DNA of 64,000 nt, from NCBI RefSeq assembly GCF_030065545.1, contig NZ_JASJNC010000007.1:335402-399401 (forward strand), given 5' to 3'. Of this stretch, positions 39,262 through 48,900 are shown piece by piece. The notes beneath the pieces were generated by a model. It saw only the letters and a program-made list of their open reading frames with translations, was not told the DNA's origin and did no database searches. The stretch is from Marinicella marina. Its GTDB lineage: Bacteria > Pseudomonadota > Gammaproteobacteria > Xanthomonadales > Marinicellaceae. The position numbers and the translations under genes are program-made. Position 1 is the stretch's first letter. Every line of letters begins with the position of its first letter.

Positions 39262-40545
39262 ATGACCTCAACAATGAAAAAACTGACAATCATCCTGGCA
39301 ACATTCATGCTGCTGAGCCCGCAAGCTCACGGTGGCGAACCAGCCCCACTTGACCCGGTTCTGGTTACTTTAGAATCAGGTTTCACCAATGCTGTGGCAG
39401 TGAGAAATGCCGGTGATGGCAGCAACCGTCTGTTTGTCGTTGAACAGGCTGGTTTAATACAAATCATCGAAAACGGTCAAGAACTACCTACCCCCTTTCT
39501 TAATATCGACCCATTGACTAATGGCGGTGGTGAACAAGGCCTCTTGGGCTTGGCATTTCATCCTAATTACTCGCAAAACGGCTACTTTTACGTTTACTAC
39601 ACCGACACCGATGGTGATTCAGTGGTTGCTCGATACTCGGTCAGTGATAACAACCCAAACGTGGCCGATGATCAAAGCGAATTAATTATCATCAGAGTAG
39701 ATCAGGACTTTGGCAACCACAATGGAGGCGATTTACACTTCAGTCCGCTTGATGGGTACCTATATGTTGGCTTCGGTGATGGCGGCTCTGGCAATGACCC
39801 ATGCGACCGCGGTCAAACCAAAGACCCAGCCAACTTAGATAATACCGGCTCATGTGCTGCCGATGGTGATTTCGAGGGCAATAACGATTCAAGGGCTTTA
39901 CTCGGCTCGTTAATCAGACTGGACGTTGATAATCCTGGGACCAATGTTGGCGATGCTTGTGGAGAAGGTATTAATTACGGCATACCAGCTGATAACCCAT
40001 TCAGTGATGCCAACGGTGATTGTGGTGAGATTTGGGCATGGGGTTTGCGTAACCCATACCGCTGGGGTTTCGATCGTGAAACAGGTGATTTGTTGATTGG
40101 TGATGTAGGCCAAAATGCCAGAGAAGAAGTCAACTATCAACCAGCCAGCTCGAGCGGTGGCGAAAATTATGGCTGGGTATGCCGTGAAGGCTTCATAGCA
40201 ACGCCTGGCATTTCTTGCACAGTAGCCAATGCTGTAGATCCCATCATCGATCTCAATCACAACATCGGCGTTTGTTCTGTGATTGGCGGCTTTCCTTACA
40301 GGGGACCTGAAGACACCTGGCAAGGCACTTACATTTATGCCGACTTCTGTACCGGAGACTTATATTGGACCGTACAAAATAATGGTGTATGGAGTGGTTT
40401 GGCTGTGTTAGCCGATACCTTTACCAATGTCAGGGGTTTTGGCGAGGACGAGGATGGAAACCTATACTATGTCTCATCTTCTCAGGTAGTTCAAATCACC
40501 GATGGCAATTATTCTGATGTGATTTTTGCAAACGGCTTCGAATAA
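39262..40545 (+). CDS. PQQ-dependent sugar dehydrogenase with C-terminal IFANGFE tail
   Basis: Six-bladed beta-propeller of the soluble aldose/glucose dehydrogenase family (GSDH), 427 residues, exported (signal ends near AHGGEP). Family motifs: EQGLLGLAFHPNYSQNGYFYV (in short LLGLAFHPNYSQNG), GNHNGGDLHFSPLDGYLYVG, GLRNPYRWGFDRETGD and IGDVGQNAREEVN. Whether PQQ is bound is inferred from the family. The extreme C-terminus SDVIFANGFE follows the propeller and matches the tails of the two secreted proteins at 7727 and 10525. ATG 39274 is an alternative start. Confidence 0.88.
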   Translation: MTSTMKKLTIILATFMLLSPQAHGGEPAPLDPVLVTLESGFTNAVAVRNAGDGSNRLFVVEQAGLIQIIENGQELPTPFLNIDPLTNGGGEQGLLGLAFHPNYSQNGYFYVYYTDTDGDSVVARYSVSDNNPNVADDQSELIIIRVDQDFGNHNGGDLHFSPLDGYLYVGFGDGGSGNDPCDRGQTKDPANLDNTGSCAADGDFEGNNDSRALLGSLIRLDVDNPGTNVGDACGEGINYGIPADNPFSDANGDCGEIWAWGLRNPYRWGFDRETGDLLIGDVGQNAREEVNYQPASSSGGENYGWVCREGFIATPGISCTVANAVDPIIDLNHNIGVCSVIGGFPYRGPEDTWQGTYIYADFCTGDLYWTVQNNGVWSGLAVLADTFTNVRGFGEDEDGNLYYVSSSQVVQITDGNYSDVIFANGFE

Positions 40546-40566
40546 CCCACTGTAAAAAAACACCAT

Positions 40567-40605
40567 AAAAAAACCGCCAGCATTGATATGCATGGCGGTT
40601 TTTTT
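40567..40605. terminator. Bidirectional terminator between the sugar dehydrogenase and ychF
   Basis: Stem CCGCCA-GCAT with TGAT loop and a single bulge, flanked by A-run on the left and T-run on the right, so it can act on both convergent genes. Confidence 0.9.
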
Positions 40606-40638
40606 ATGCTTGATTAGAATGTTTTGTATTGGTAGCAA

Positions 40639-41730
40639 TCAGACATTGAACCTGAAGTGTAAAACATCTCCTTCCTTAACGATGTATTCCTTGCCTTCCA
40701 ACCTCAGCTTACCCGCTTCTTTACAACCAGCCTCGCCTTGATGTGTAATGAAATCATCAAAAGCCATGGTTTCAGCACGGATAAAACCTTTTTCAAAATC
40801 TGTGTGAATCACTCCAGCAGCTTGTGGTGCGGTCGCACCAGCTACAAATGTCCAAGCCCTGACTTCCTTTTCACCTGCAGTAAAATAAGTATTCAGGCCA
40901 AGCAGTTCATATCCTGCCCTGATCACCCGGTTAAGACCTGCTTCCGCCAGTCCCATTTCATTCAAAAACTCGGCCTTATCTTCATCATCCAACAAAGCAA
41001 TTTCAGCTTCTATGGCAGCACATACCGGCACCACCAATGCACCTTCTTTGGCAGCAAATTCATTCAACTGGTCCAACAATGGATTATTATCAAAGCCTTG
41101 GTCATCGACATTAGCAATGTACATCATCGGTTTGGCAGTGATGAAGCTGAACTCTTTGACCGCTTCCCAATCTTCTTTGTTGAGATCCAGTGTTCTCAGC
41201 GCAGCGCCGTCTGACAAATGCGCAACTATTTGTTCCAACACAGCAGCCCGTTTGATCGCATCTTTATCACCTGAACGGGTTTTCTTTTGTGTTCGCAACA
41301 AGGATTTTTCTGCTGATTCCAAATCCGCCAACGCCAACTCTGTGTTAATGGTCTCAATGTCAGATAACGGGTTAATCTTACCATCGACATGAATCACATC
41401 ATCATCTTCAAAACATCGCGCCACATGAGCGATGGCATCCGTCTCTCTGATGTGAGAGAGGAATTGATTGCCCAAACCTTCTCCTTTTGAGGCTCCTGCC
41501 ACTAATCCAGCAATATCGACGAATTCCATGGTGGTTGGAATGGTTTTCTGGGGATTTACAATGGCAGCCAATTGATCTAATCTCGGATCTGGTACTTCAA
41601 CAATACCAACATTTGGATCAATCGTACAAAAAGGATAATTTTCTGCTGCAATTTCTGCTTTGGTTAAGGCGTTGAATAATGTTGATTTGCCTACATTGGG
41701 TAAGCCAACGATGCCGCATTTGAAGCCCAT
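40639..41730 (-). CDS. ychF: Redox-regulated ATPase YchF (OLA1 family)
   Basis: Obg-related P-loop protein that prefers ATP, involved in translation and redox stress. 363 residues. G1 [15 protein letters not shown] (about 8-22), G3 [20 protein letters not shown]; the G4 motif is NVDD rather than NKxD, as in YchF, explaining ATP use. C-terminal TGS-like domain contains [13 protein letters not shown] and [13 protein letters not shown]. Convergent with the sugar dehydrogenase. Confidence 0.97.
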   Translation of the reverse strand: MGFKCGIVGLPNVGKSTLFNALTKAEIAAENYPFCTIDPNVGIVEVPDPRLDQLAAIVNPQKTIPTTMEFVDIAGLVAGASKGEGLGNQFLSHIRETDAIAHVARCFEDDDVIHVDGKINPLSDIETINTELALADLESAEKSLLRTQKKTRSGDKDAIKRAAVLEQIVAHLSDGAALRTLDLNKEDWEAVKEFSFITAKPMMYIANVDDQGFDNNPLLDQLNEFAAKEGALVVPVCAAIEAEIALLDDEDKAEFLNEMGLAEAGLNRVIRAGYELLGLNTYFTAGEKEVRAWTFVAGATAPQAAGVIHTDFEKGFIRAETMAFDDFITHQGEAGCKEAGKLRLEGKEYIVKEGDVLHFRFNV

Positions 41731-41773
41731 GGTGTCATCCAGTAAAAAAAGTGGCGCGATTTTAACACAAGGT

Positions 41774-41802
41774 GTAGTTAAAATATCAATTCAGGATATA
41801 AT
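41774..41802 (+). promoter_or_regulatory. Candidate promoter of the EF-hand gene
   Basis: A perfect TATAAT at 41797-41802, 33 bp before the ATG at 41836. The upstream -35 region is weak (GTAGTT), so the call rests mainly on the -10 box. Confidence 0.4.
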
Positions 41803-41835
41803 GCGGCCTATATTTGCAAAAAAATCATTAAAACA

Positions 41836-42075
41836 ATGACCGAATTAAGCCAAGAAGAAATAGCCGAAATCAAAGATCACTTCGATTTTTTTGACCAAGA
41901 TAACAGTGGTCTTATCGATATCGATGAGTTCACACAATTACTTAAAATATTGGCCCCGGAAGCCAGTCAAGATAATGCCATTAGAGGCTTTGCAACCATC
42001 GATGTTGACCAAAACGAACAAATCGATTTTGATGAATTTTTGGACTGGTGGAAAATGAATTGGACCGTTTTCTGA
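41836..42075 (+). CDS. Small EF-hand calcium-binding protein
   Basis: 79 residues, two EF hands: DQDNSGLIDIDEF (loop 1) and DVDQNEQIDFDEF (loop 2). Both loops carry acidic residues at the coordinating positions and end with E, so calcium binding is plausible. No signal peptide, so it is likely cytosolic, resembling a small bacterial calmodulin-like protein. Convergent with yggS (30 bp). Confidence 0.85.
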   Translation: MTELSQEEIAEIKDHFDFFDQDNSGLIDIDEFTQLLKILAPEASQDNAIRGFATIDVDQNEQIDFDEFLDWWKMNWTVF

Positions 42076-42105
42076 ACAGTCACAAGTACCCAGTCACATA
42101 ACTCC

Positions 42106-42786
42106 TTACTGACGCTGGCCAAACAAGTCTGTTCCCACCCGAACCACGGTTGAACCACAAGCAATGGCAGCTTCAAGATCGCCACTCATGCCCATCGACA
42201 AGGTGTCGATGTAGGGGTATGTAGTTTTCAAACGCTCAAAAGCTTCGTATGCTGCATTAAAATAACCCTGCTGCTGTGTGAAATCATCACTGGGTGGCGG
42301 AATGCACATCACACCGCGCAGGTTCAAATTGTCTGCAGCATCAACCACCGCAGCCATAGCAAACAACTCATCCAAACCAGCGCCTGATTTGCTGTCCTCA
42401 TCACCCACTTTTAATTGTAATAACACGTTCATTCGCCCAGCTTCACTGGGGCGGTGTTTAATCAACAAGTTAACCACTTTCATGCGCTCTACAGAATGCA
42501 CCCAATCAAAATATGTCGCGATCAACTTGACCTTGTTAGATTGAATGGGGCCAATAAAATGCCAGATTAAGGATTTATCAGTACACTGTTCAATTTTTTC
42601 CACCCCTTCTTGGGCATAACTTTCACCAAAATCTCGCTGGCCTTGTTCCGCCAGCACCATGATTTTCTCTAAAAGGTGTTTTTTACTGACCGCCAACAAC
42701 AAGGGGGTGCTGCTTACATTGTGGCGCTTCACTGCCAGCTCGATTCTGTTTTTAACCGCCCGGAAATTATCTATGAGTTGCTTCAT
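42106..42786 (-). CDS. yggS: YggS/PLPBP family pyridoxal-phosphate-binding protein
   Basis: PLP homeostasis protein with alanine-racemase-like TIM barrel. 226 residues. The PLP Lys is in LLLAVSKKHL (about 36), and FGESYAQEGVEKI, LIWHFIGPIQSNK, LRGVMCIPP and MGMSGDLEAAIACGSTVVRVG (shortened SMGMSGDLEAAI) are conserved. Not enzymatic in known relatives. No type IV pilus or cell-division neighbours present. Confidence 0.94.
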   Translation of the reverse strand: MKQLIDNFRAVKNRIELAVKRHNVSSTPLLLAVSKKHLLEKIMVLAEQGQRDFGESYAQEGVEKIEQCTDKSLIWHFIGPIQSNKVKLIATYFDWVHSVERMKVVNLLIKHRPSEAGRMNVLLQLKVGDEDSKSGAGLDELFAMAAVVDAADNLNLRGVMCIPPPSDDFTQQQGYFNAAYEAFERLKTTYPYIDTLSMGMSGDLEAAIACGSTVVRVGTDLFGQRQ

Positions 42787-42943
42787 TTGTAGGCAAAATC
42801 TATTTCATTAGAGTGACTGATTATTGTATTGAAATCCCATGCCCATTGCCACTTATCAGATCATTTCCAACTTGAAATCGACGCGCTGGAGTAAGCATTG
42901 GGTATCTAATTAGCAATGAACCACAAAAAAGTTCAATTTACCT

Positions 42944-42971
42944 TTGCAATTAAAGCCAAAACCCTTAAAAT
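42944..42971 (+). promoter_or_regulatory. Candidate promoter of the rpsU-dnaG-rpoD operon
   Basis: TTGCAA (42944-42949), 16-bp spacer, TAAAAT (42966-42971), about 85 bp upstream of rpsU. A GC-rich stretch follows in the leader. Confidence 0.5.
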
Positions 42972-43057
42972 ACGCGGTCTTTTTCCGGGCAGCTCTGCGA
43001 GCCGCTCAAACCATAGATTAATGAAGCCTGATAGGGCTAATTGGAGACACAGAACTT

Positions 43058-43270
43058 ATGCCAAGTGTAAAAGTTAGAGACAACGAACCGTTTGATTTTG
43101 CATTAAGACGCTTTAAACGCGCCTGTGAAAAAGCGGGTGTATTAGCAGAATCACGTAAACGTCAGTATTACGAGAAACCAACTCAAGAAAGAAAGCGTAA
43201 GAAAGCTGCTGCTGTTAAACGCCTACAAAGACGTGTTGCTAAGGAAGGTATTCCTCGCAGAATGTACTGA
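43058..43270 (+). CDS. rpsU: 30S ribosomal protein S21
   Basis: Ribosomal protein S21 of the small subunit, near the platform and needed for mRNA initiation. 70 residues, highly basic: [20 protein letters not shown] at the N-terminus and a basic C-terminal helix ([15 protein letters not shown]). Strong ribosome site (GGAGA) upstream. First gene of the macromolecular-synthesis operon with yqeY, dnaG and rpoD. Confidence 0.98.
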   Translation: MPSVKVRDNEPFDFALRRFKRACEKAGVLAESRKRQYYEKPTQERKRKKAAAVKRLQRRVAKEGIPRRMY

Positions 43271-43312
43271 TTGAATTGATACCTTCAATTTAATTACAAG
43301 AGACACATTATT

Positions 43313-43756
43313 ATGTCATTGAAAAGCCAAATCACTGAAGACATGAAAGCCGCGATGAGAGCCAAGGACAAAGAGACCTTGAGCACCATCCGCATGATTA
43401 CTGCTGCCATCAAACAAGTGGAAGTTGATGAACGCCGTGAACTCAGTGATACTGATGTGCTCTCAATCATCACCAAGATGATTAAACAGCGCAAGGACGC
43501 AGCCAGCCAGTATGCCGAAGCCAATCGCACTGATTTAGAACAACAAGAATTATCTGAAATTAAAATCCTAGAGCAGTACCAACCGGAACAGCTTTCAGGA
43601 GATGAAGTCAGTGCCATTGTCAAAGCAATCATTGCTGAAACAGGCGCGTCAGGCATGCAAGACATGGGTAAAGTCATGGGCTTGGTAAAAGCCAAGGTAG
43701 CGGGTCAAGCCGACATGGGCCAAATCAGCCAAATCGTTAAGGCTGAACTGTCATAA
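43313..43756 (+). CDS. yqeY: GatB/YqeY-domain protein
   Basis: 147 residues, related to the tail of GatB amidotransferase subunits; may interact with tRNA or with tRNA-charging complexes, but the role is unknown. Helical, with LKSQITEDMKAAMRAKDKETL at the start (short form MKAAMRAKDKETLSTIRM), DERRELSDTDVL and TGASGMQDMGKVMGLVKAK near the end. Insertion between rpsU and dnaG is common in Gammaproteobacteria. Confidence 0.93.
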   Translation: MSLKSQITEDMKAAMRAKDKETLSTIRMITAAIKQVEVDERRELSDTDVLSIITKMIKQRKDAASQYAEANRTDLEQQELSEIKILEQYQPEQLSGDEVSAIVKAIIAETGASGMQDMGKVMGLVKAKVAGQADMGQISQIVKAELS

Positions 43757-43798
43757 AGACTGCTTTTAGAAAATTGATGGTTTGACCGCGTAAACACT

Positions 43799-45493
43799 GT
43801 GTCATCCATACCCAATGAATTCATCGAAACACTGCTAGATCGCATCGACATCACTGATGTGGTTGGCGCTCGGGTGTCATTAAAAAAAGCCGGCAAAGAC
43901 TATTCAGGCTTATGCCCTTTCCATGCTGAGAACACCCCCTCTTTTACCGTCAGCCAACAAAAACAGTTCTACCATTGTTTTGGCTGCGGCAAAAATGGCA
44001 GCGCCATTGGTTTTTTGATGGAATATGAGGGGCTTGATTTTGTTGATGCCGTCAAAGACTTGGCTCAATTAGCCGGCATGCAAGTACCTGCCAGTAATTT
44101 TAGCGGCAACCAAAAACCCAAAACCAATTTATATGCAGTCACCGAAAAAGCGGCGCGGGTGTTTCAACATCAGCTTAGATCAGCCGCGGCTGTGATTGAT
44201 TACCTCAAAGGCAGACAAATCTCTGGTCAAACCAGCAAAACGTTCCAATTAGGCTATGCCTTGAATGAGTGGGATGCATTGAGTAAAAGGTACTCAGATG
44301 AAGAGCAGTCATTGTTGGCTCGAACCGGCTTAACCACCAGCAATGATTCGGGTCGGGTTTATGATAAATTTCGCAATCGGCTGATGTTCCCGATTCATGA
44401 TAAACGCGGGCGGGTCATTGCCTTTGGTGGCCGAGCCATAGAAACAGACCAAAAACCCAAGTACTTGAATTCACCCGAAACAGATCTATTTCATAAAAGC
44501 AATGAATTGTATGGCCTGCATCTGGCACGCAAACACAGCGATGAAAATTTCATCATTGTGGTTGAAGGCTACATGGATGTCATTGCCTTACATGAAAAAG
44601 GTATTTGCAATGCCGTTGCCACTTTGGGCACCGCCACATCGGCACAGCACATCAAAAACCTATTCAAAGTCTGGGACCGCATTGTCTTTTGTTTTGATGG
44701 TGATGGGGCAGGTGTACAAGCAGCTGAAAAAGCATTGATCACCGCATTGCCTCTTTATTTGGACAATAAAATCATAGAGTTTTTGTTCTTACCACAAGGC
44801 GAAGATCCAGACAGCTATGTTTTGCAGCATGGTCAATCTGGTTTTTTAGCAGCCCTGGATGCAGCCAAACCCTTGTCTGACTTTATGATTGAAATCATCA
44901 GCAAAGACATCAACACCAAAAGCATCGATGGCAAAGCCCAATTGCATGAAAAAGCCAAACCATTCATCAACCAACTGCCCAAAGGGGCTTTTAAAACCAT
45001 GATTGCACAACAGATCAGTGAAATCTCAGGCATGTCAATGCAAGTTAAAAATCCAATAAAACCTCAGCAGACTGGATCGGATACCAACGATAATCCCTTG
45101 CGCAAATTGATCAGTTTGCTGTTAAATACACCACAACTGTGTGAAAACTTGTCAAATCAGCTTAACTTCGACACTTTATCGTTTAAAGGCACTGAAATTG
45201 TTGATAAAATCGTTGAAATACAACACAACAACCCCCAAATTAACTCAGCAGCAATGATGGAACATTTCAGAAATTCTCAGTACGCTCGCTATTTGGGTCA
45301 TTTGATGCGCATGTATGACCACCTTGATGACACACAAAAGGCACTGGAATTCGAGGACATTGTCAGTTATTTAAAAAAATTATCCTCTCAAGCGGAAATT
45401 GAACGTTTAAGAAACAAACAACTAGAATCAGGCTTAGACAGCGCTGAAAAACAGGCTTTGGTGCAATTGTTGCGCGAAAAGTCCAACCAATAA
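43799..45493 (+). CDS. dnaG: DNA primase
   Basis: Makes RNA primers for replication. 564 residues with a GTG start. Zinc-binding motif C39, H42, C60, C63 (CPFH...CFGC); the catalytic TOPRIM core has FGGRAIE and VVEGYMDVIALHEKGI (EGYMD), then FCFDGDGAGVQAAEKAL. The C-terminal helicase-binding domain is less conserved. rpoD starts 12 bp later. Confidence 0.97.
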   Translation: MSSIPNEFIETLLDRIDITDVVGARVSLKKAGKDYSGLCPFHAENTPSFTVSQQKQFYHCFGCGKNGSAIGFLMEYEGLDFVDAVKDLAQLAGMQVPASNFSGNQKPKTNLYAVTEKAARVFQHQLRSAAAVIDYLKGRQISGQTSKTFQLGYALNEWDALSKRYSDEEQSLLARTGLTTSNDSGRVYDKFRNRLMFPIHDKRGRVIAFGGRAIETDQKPKYLNSPETDLFHKSNELYGLHLARKHSDENFIIVVEGYMDVIALHEKGICNAVATLGTATSAQHIKNLFKVWDRIVFCFDGDGAGVQAAEKALITALPLYLDNKIIEFLFLPQGEDPDSYVLQHGQSGFLAALDAAKPLSDFMIEIISKDINTKSIDGKAQLHEKAKPFINQLPKGAFKTMIAQQISEISGMSMQVKNPIKPQQTGSDTNDNPLRKLISLLLNTPQLCENLSNQLNFDTLSFKGTEIVDKIVEIQHNNPQINSAAMMEHFRNSQYARYLGHLMRMYDHLDDTQKALEFEDIVSYLKKLSSQAEIERLRNKQLESGLDSAEKQALVQLLREKSNQ

Positions 45494-45505
45494 GAAAATT
45501 ACAAT

Positions 45506-47323
45506 ATGGCAACTGAAAAACAAACTTCACAAATTAAATTACTGATCCTCAAAGGCAAAGAACAAGGTTACCTTACATATGCCGAGGTCAATGATCATTT
45601 ACCCGATGACATCATCGAAACTGATTCGGTTGAAGACATCATTCAAATGATCAATGACATGGGTATTCAAGTGTTGGAAGAAGCACCTGAAGAGGACAGT
45701 ATCATTCTGAATGATTCAACCGCCAAGGAAGATGATGACACCGCCACTGAGGAAGCTGTGGCCGTACTGTCAGCCGTGGACCCCAGCATTGGACGCACCA
45801 CCGACCCAGTCAGAATGTACATGCGTGAAATGGGTTCGGTCGAACTGCTTGAACGCAAAGATGAGATTGCCATTGCCCAAAGAATTGAACGTTGCGATCA
45901 CTTGATCATGGAATCTACGTTCTTGTTCCCAAACACCATCAAAACCATATTAGAGTTCTATCAAGACATGCTCGATGGTGATTTAAAAATTGAACAATTC
46001 ATTACAGACATCTACGATCCACACACCGAAGCAGTCATTCCTAAAGTCAAAAAGCCCACTGATCCAGTGGATGAAGACGAGGACGAAGAGGAAGAAGAAG
46101 TCGATCAAGGTTTGGACATGGATGAAGTGGCCAAAAGAATCAAAGCGGTCGAAAAATTATTCAAAAAATTCACTGACTCTGTCGAGAAAAATGGTATCGG
46201 TGATAAGAAACAAAAGAACTTCATGCGCCAAATTGCTGACATCTTGGTGGAGTTTAAATTTGCCCCCATCACCATGCAAGACATTGTCGATGACGTCAAA
46301 GCAGCACAGGACATCATCCGCAAGATAGAACGTCGCATCTTAGACATCGCAGTGAACCAATGTAAGCTCACTCGCCAAGTCTTCATCCGTTCATTCATGA
46401 ACAAAGAAACTGATCTGAATTGGGTTGATGAGCGCATCAAGGACGGTGGTGATTCAGTCACCATGCTGGAAATTTACAAAGACGAAATCATCGCCTTACA
46501 AAACAAATTATTGCGCATCGAAAAAGCTTATTCATTGCTGATTCCTGAAATCAAAGGCATCAACAGAAACGTCACGGTCAACGAAGCCAAATCAAGACGT
46601 GCAAAGAAAGAAATGATTGAGGCTAACTTGCGTTTGGTTATTTCGATTGCTAAAAAATATACCAACCGTGGCTTACAGTTCCTGGACTTGATCCAAGAAG
46701 GCAACATTGGTTTGATGAAAGCGGTAGAGAAATTCGAATACCGCCGTGGTTATAAATTCTCTACTTATGCCACTTGGTGGATCAGACAAGCCATCACCCG
46801 TTCTATCGCCGATCAAGCAAGAACCATTCGTATTCCAGTTCACATGATTGAAACCATCAATAAACTGAATCGTGTTTCACGTCAACTGTTACAAGAAAAA
46901 GGCCGTGAGGCCACGCCGGAAGAAATTGCTGAAGTGATGGAGATGCCAGTGGCCAAAGTGAGAAAGGTCATTAAGATTGCCAAACAACCTATTTCTATGG
47001 AAACCCCTATTGGCGATGACGAAGATTCAAGCTTGGGTGATTTCATTGAAGATGGCAACATCCTATCGCCGTTAGAGTCTACCACTGCCAACGGCTTAAC
47101 CAATACCGTTACTAACTTATTATCGGGTTTAACGCCAAGAGAAGCCAAAGTACTGCGCATGCGATTTGGTATTGATATGAATACCGATCACACGCTGGAA
47201 GAAGTAGGCAAACAGTTCGATGTGACGCGTGAGCGTATCAGACAAATTGAAGCCAAAGCATTGCGTAAACTCAGACACCCATCAAGGTCTGAACAACTGC
47301 GCAGTTTCATGGATTTGAACTGA
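45506..47323 (+). CDS. rpoD: Primary sigma factor RpoD
   Basis: Housekeeping sigma-70. 605 residues. Region 1.1 at the N-terminus ([22 protein letters not shown]), an acidic nonconserved insert ([19 protein letters not shown], about 192-210), then region 1.2-4: [21 protein letters not shown] (2.4; 20 residues shown in part), [18 protein letters not shown] (3), and region 4 with [21 protein letters not shown]. Last gene of the operon; terminator follows. Confidence 0.98.
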   Translation: MATEKQTSQIKLLILKGKEQGYLTYAEVNDHLPDDIIETDSVEDIIQMINDMGIQVLEEAPEEDSIILNDSTAKEDDDTATEEAVAVLSAVDPSIGRTTDPVRMYMREMGSVELLERKDEIAIAQRIERCDHLIMESTFLFPNTIKTILEFYQDMLDGDLKIEQFITDIYDPHTEAVIPKVKKPTDPVDEDEDEEEEEVDQGLDMDEVAKRIKAVEKLFKKFTDSVEKNGIGDKKQKNFMRQIADILVEFKFAPITMQDIVDDVKAAQDIIRKIERRILDIAVNQCKLTRQVFIRSFMNKETDLNWVDERIKDGGDSVTMLEIYKDEIIALQNKLLRIEKAYSLLIPEIKGINRNVTVNEAKSRRAKKEMIEANLRLVISIAKKYTNRGLQFLDLIQEGNIGLMKAVEKFEYRRGYKFSTYATWWIRQAITRSIADQARTIRIPVHMIETINKLNRVSRQLLQEKGREATPEEIAEVMEMPVAKVRKVIKIAKQPISMETPIGDDEDSSLGDFIEDGNILSPLESTTANGLTNTVTNLLSGLTPREAKVLRMRFGIDMNTDHTLEEVGKQFDVTRERIRQIEAKALRKLRHPSRSEQLRSFMDLN

Positions 47324-47342
47324 TAAAGTTTAATTGTCATTG

Positions 47343-47371
47343 AAAAAGGCCTCAAACGAGGCCTTTTTTTT
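47343..47371 (+). terminator. Intrinsic terminator of the rpsU-rpoD operon
   Basis: Stem AAAAGGCCTC (47344-47353), AAAC loop, GAGGCCTTTT and a T-run. Strong. Confidence 0.95.
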
Positions 47372-47393
47372 GTCCAAATTTAAATGACCGACT

Positions 47394-48200
47394 TCAGTCC
47401 TGTTTGCTTGTTTTCACCTTGGCTTTGATCACCGCAAGTTGTTGGAATCGATCAGATTTCTTTTGTTCTAAAGTTTTCATGATGCCCGCTTTTACCGCCT
47501 CAAATTCAGGTGGAACCAGGTCACGTTTGGCTTCCAAATACAACACATGCACGCCATATTGACTGACCAGCGTTCGCGAATAAACAGCTGCCGTTGCCAT
47601 GGTTTTCAAAGGCTCACGAAAAACTTCCGGTACTTGCATGATGTTCACCCAACCGATGTCACCCACATTGCGCATGTTGGGGTTGGCTTGTAGATAAGCT
47701 GCTTCTGTGGTGATGTAATCAGCACCTCCCTGAATCTCATTCAACACTTCAATAGCCTGTGTTTCATCTTGGTACAGTAGGTGCCTGACATGGTATTCTT
47801 CACCGGCTAATTGTTTGGTGATGCGCTCGTACTCGGTGCGCATTTCCGCCTCAGTTACTGGGTTGTCAAGTAAATTCTGTTTGATGGCGGCTTGGGCCAG
47901 GCTGCGATTTTTTGCCTGCTGCAGCATCAGCTTTTGTTGAAGCGGCAGTTGAATCTTTGATTTTTCTGCCATTTGAGCTAAAGCCATTTGTTTGATTAAA
48001 GCATCCAAGGCTTTTGCTGACTGTTCTGCATTGGCTGATTGCATGCCTTGACTGGCAAGATAGGCATTTAAGTAGGCTTGAGTCACTGGCTGATCACCCA
48101 CTTCAGCCAACACTTTGGAATCATCTACAGTTGCCCTTTCTACATCTTGTCCACAAGCCACTAAAAGAGCACAACACAACAATGCGATTAATTTATGCAT
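47394..48200 (-). CDS. Parvulin-type peptidyl-prolyl isomerase, lipoprotein (EpsD-like)
   Basis: Membrane-tethered periplasmic foldase of 268 residues starting at ATG 48200, with GGAAG 5 nt upstream; the frame extends to 48263 inside bolA and is not used. Lipobox LLVACG places a lipidated Cys at about residue 17. A SurA-like N-terminal helical region precedes a parvulin domain (about 125-225) with YHVRHLLYQDET and NVGDIGWVNIMQVPEVF. Close to EpsD-family isomerases, but no exopolysaccharide genes adjoin. Overlaps bolA by 8 bp. Confidence 0.83.
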   Translation of the reverse strand: MHKLIALLCCALLVACGQDVERATVDDSKVLAEVGDQPVTQAYLNAYLASQGMQSANAEQSAKALDALIKQMALAQMAEKSKIQLPLQQKLMLQQAKNRSLAQAAIKQNLLDNPVTEAEMRTEYERITKQLAGEEYHVRHLLYQDETQAIEVLNEIQGGADYITTEAAYLQANPNMRNVGDIGWVNIMQVPEVFREPLKTMATAAVYSRTLVSQYGVHVLYLEAKRDLVPPEFEAVKAGIMKTLEQKKSDRFQQLAVIKAKVKTSKQD

Positions 48201-48474
48201 GTTTTTCTTCCGTTTGCGCCTCAACTTCCAAGGCATGTATAGCACCACTGGTGAACAATTCATTAAGCTGCTGATAAACCAGGCGATGGGCTTTGATGCG
48301 ATTCAACCCCTTGAAAGCCTGCGCTTTGACTAGTACCGCAAAATGACCACCACCGGATTTGGCGCCTTCATGCCCAACATGCAAATGTGAGTTATCAGTG
48401 ACCACCACTTCAGTAGCACCCCAAGCCACCAGCAGCTGTTCGATTTGTTTGATTGTTTCAGAATGGTTTTTCAC
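48193..48474 (-). CDS. BolA-family protein
   Basis: BolA-like protein, a partner of monothiol glutaredoxins in iron-sulfur handling or a transcriptional regulator. Starting at the GTG at 48474 gives 93 residues, a normal length; an open frame reaches 48600, but the extra residues have no match to the fold and run into the oppositely oriented arsC. Motifs VTDNSHLHVGHEGAKSGGGHFAVLV (short form SHLHVGHEGAKSGGGHF) with the conserved His, and RIKAHRLVYQQL. The exact start is uncertain. Confidence 0.82.
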   Translation of the reverse strand: MKNHSETIKQIEQLLVAWGATEVVVTDNSHLHVGHEGAKSGGGHFAVLVKAQAFKGLNRIKAHRLVYQQLNELFTSGAIHALEVEAQTEEKHA

Positions 48475-48549
48475 GTTTTTAACTGGAATGACAAGCCCCT
48501 TATTATAACGTAAAATACCGCTTTTCTTGTTGATCAAATCATTCACCAC

Positions 48550-48900
48550 ATGCCAAAAACTACGATATACCACAATCCCCGTTGTTCCAAATCGCGTCAA
48601 ACCTTGGCCATCTTAGAATCACACGATTTAGACATCAATGTGGTTAAATACCTGATTGATCCTCCTAATGAAGCAACCATAAGAAAACTCCTGTCCGAAC
48701 TGAACACCAGCGTCAGATCGGTGTTGAGAAGCGGCGAGAAAGAATACAAAGAATTTGGCTTTGATGATGAAACATTGCATGATGATGCACTGATTACATT
48801 ATTAACCCAACATCCAAAAGTCTTACAAAGACCGATTGTTTCTCACAATGGACGTGCAGTCATTGGCAGGCCACCTGAAAATGTATTGGAAATTATATAA
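48550..48900 (+). CDS. arsC: Glutaredoxin-dependent arsenate reductase ArsC
   Basis: Reduces arsenate to arsenite using glutathione and glutaredoxin. 116 residues. The catalytic Cys is in IYHNPRCSKSRQTLAIL (about 12), with the second half motif LQRPIVSHNGRAVIGRPPE. No arsenic efflux or regulator genes adjoin. Overlaps the wrbA start by 1 bp (TAATGA). Second ArsC-fold protein in the window, besides YffB. Confidence 0.9.
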   Translation: MPKTTIYHNPRCSKSRQTLAILESHDLDINVVKYLIDPPNEATIRKLLSELNTSVRSVLRSGEKEYKEFGFDDETLHDDALITLLTQHPKVLQRPIVSHNGRAVIGRPPENVLEII

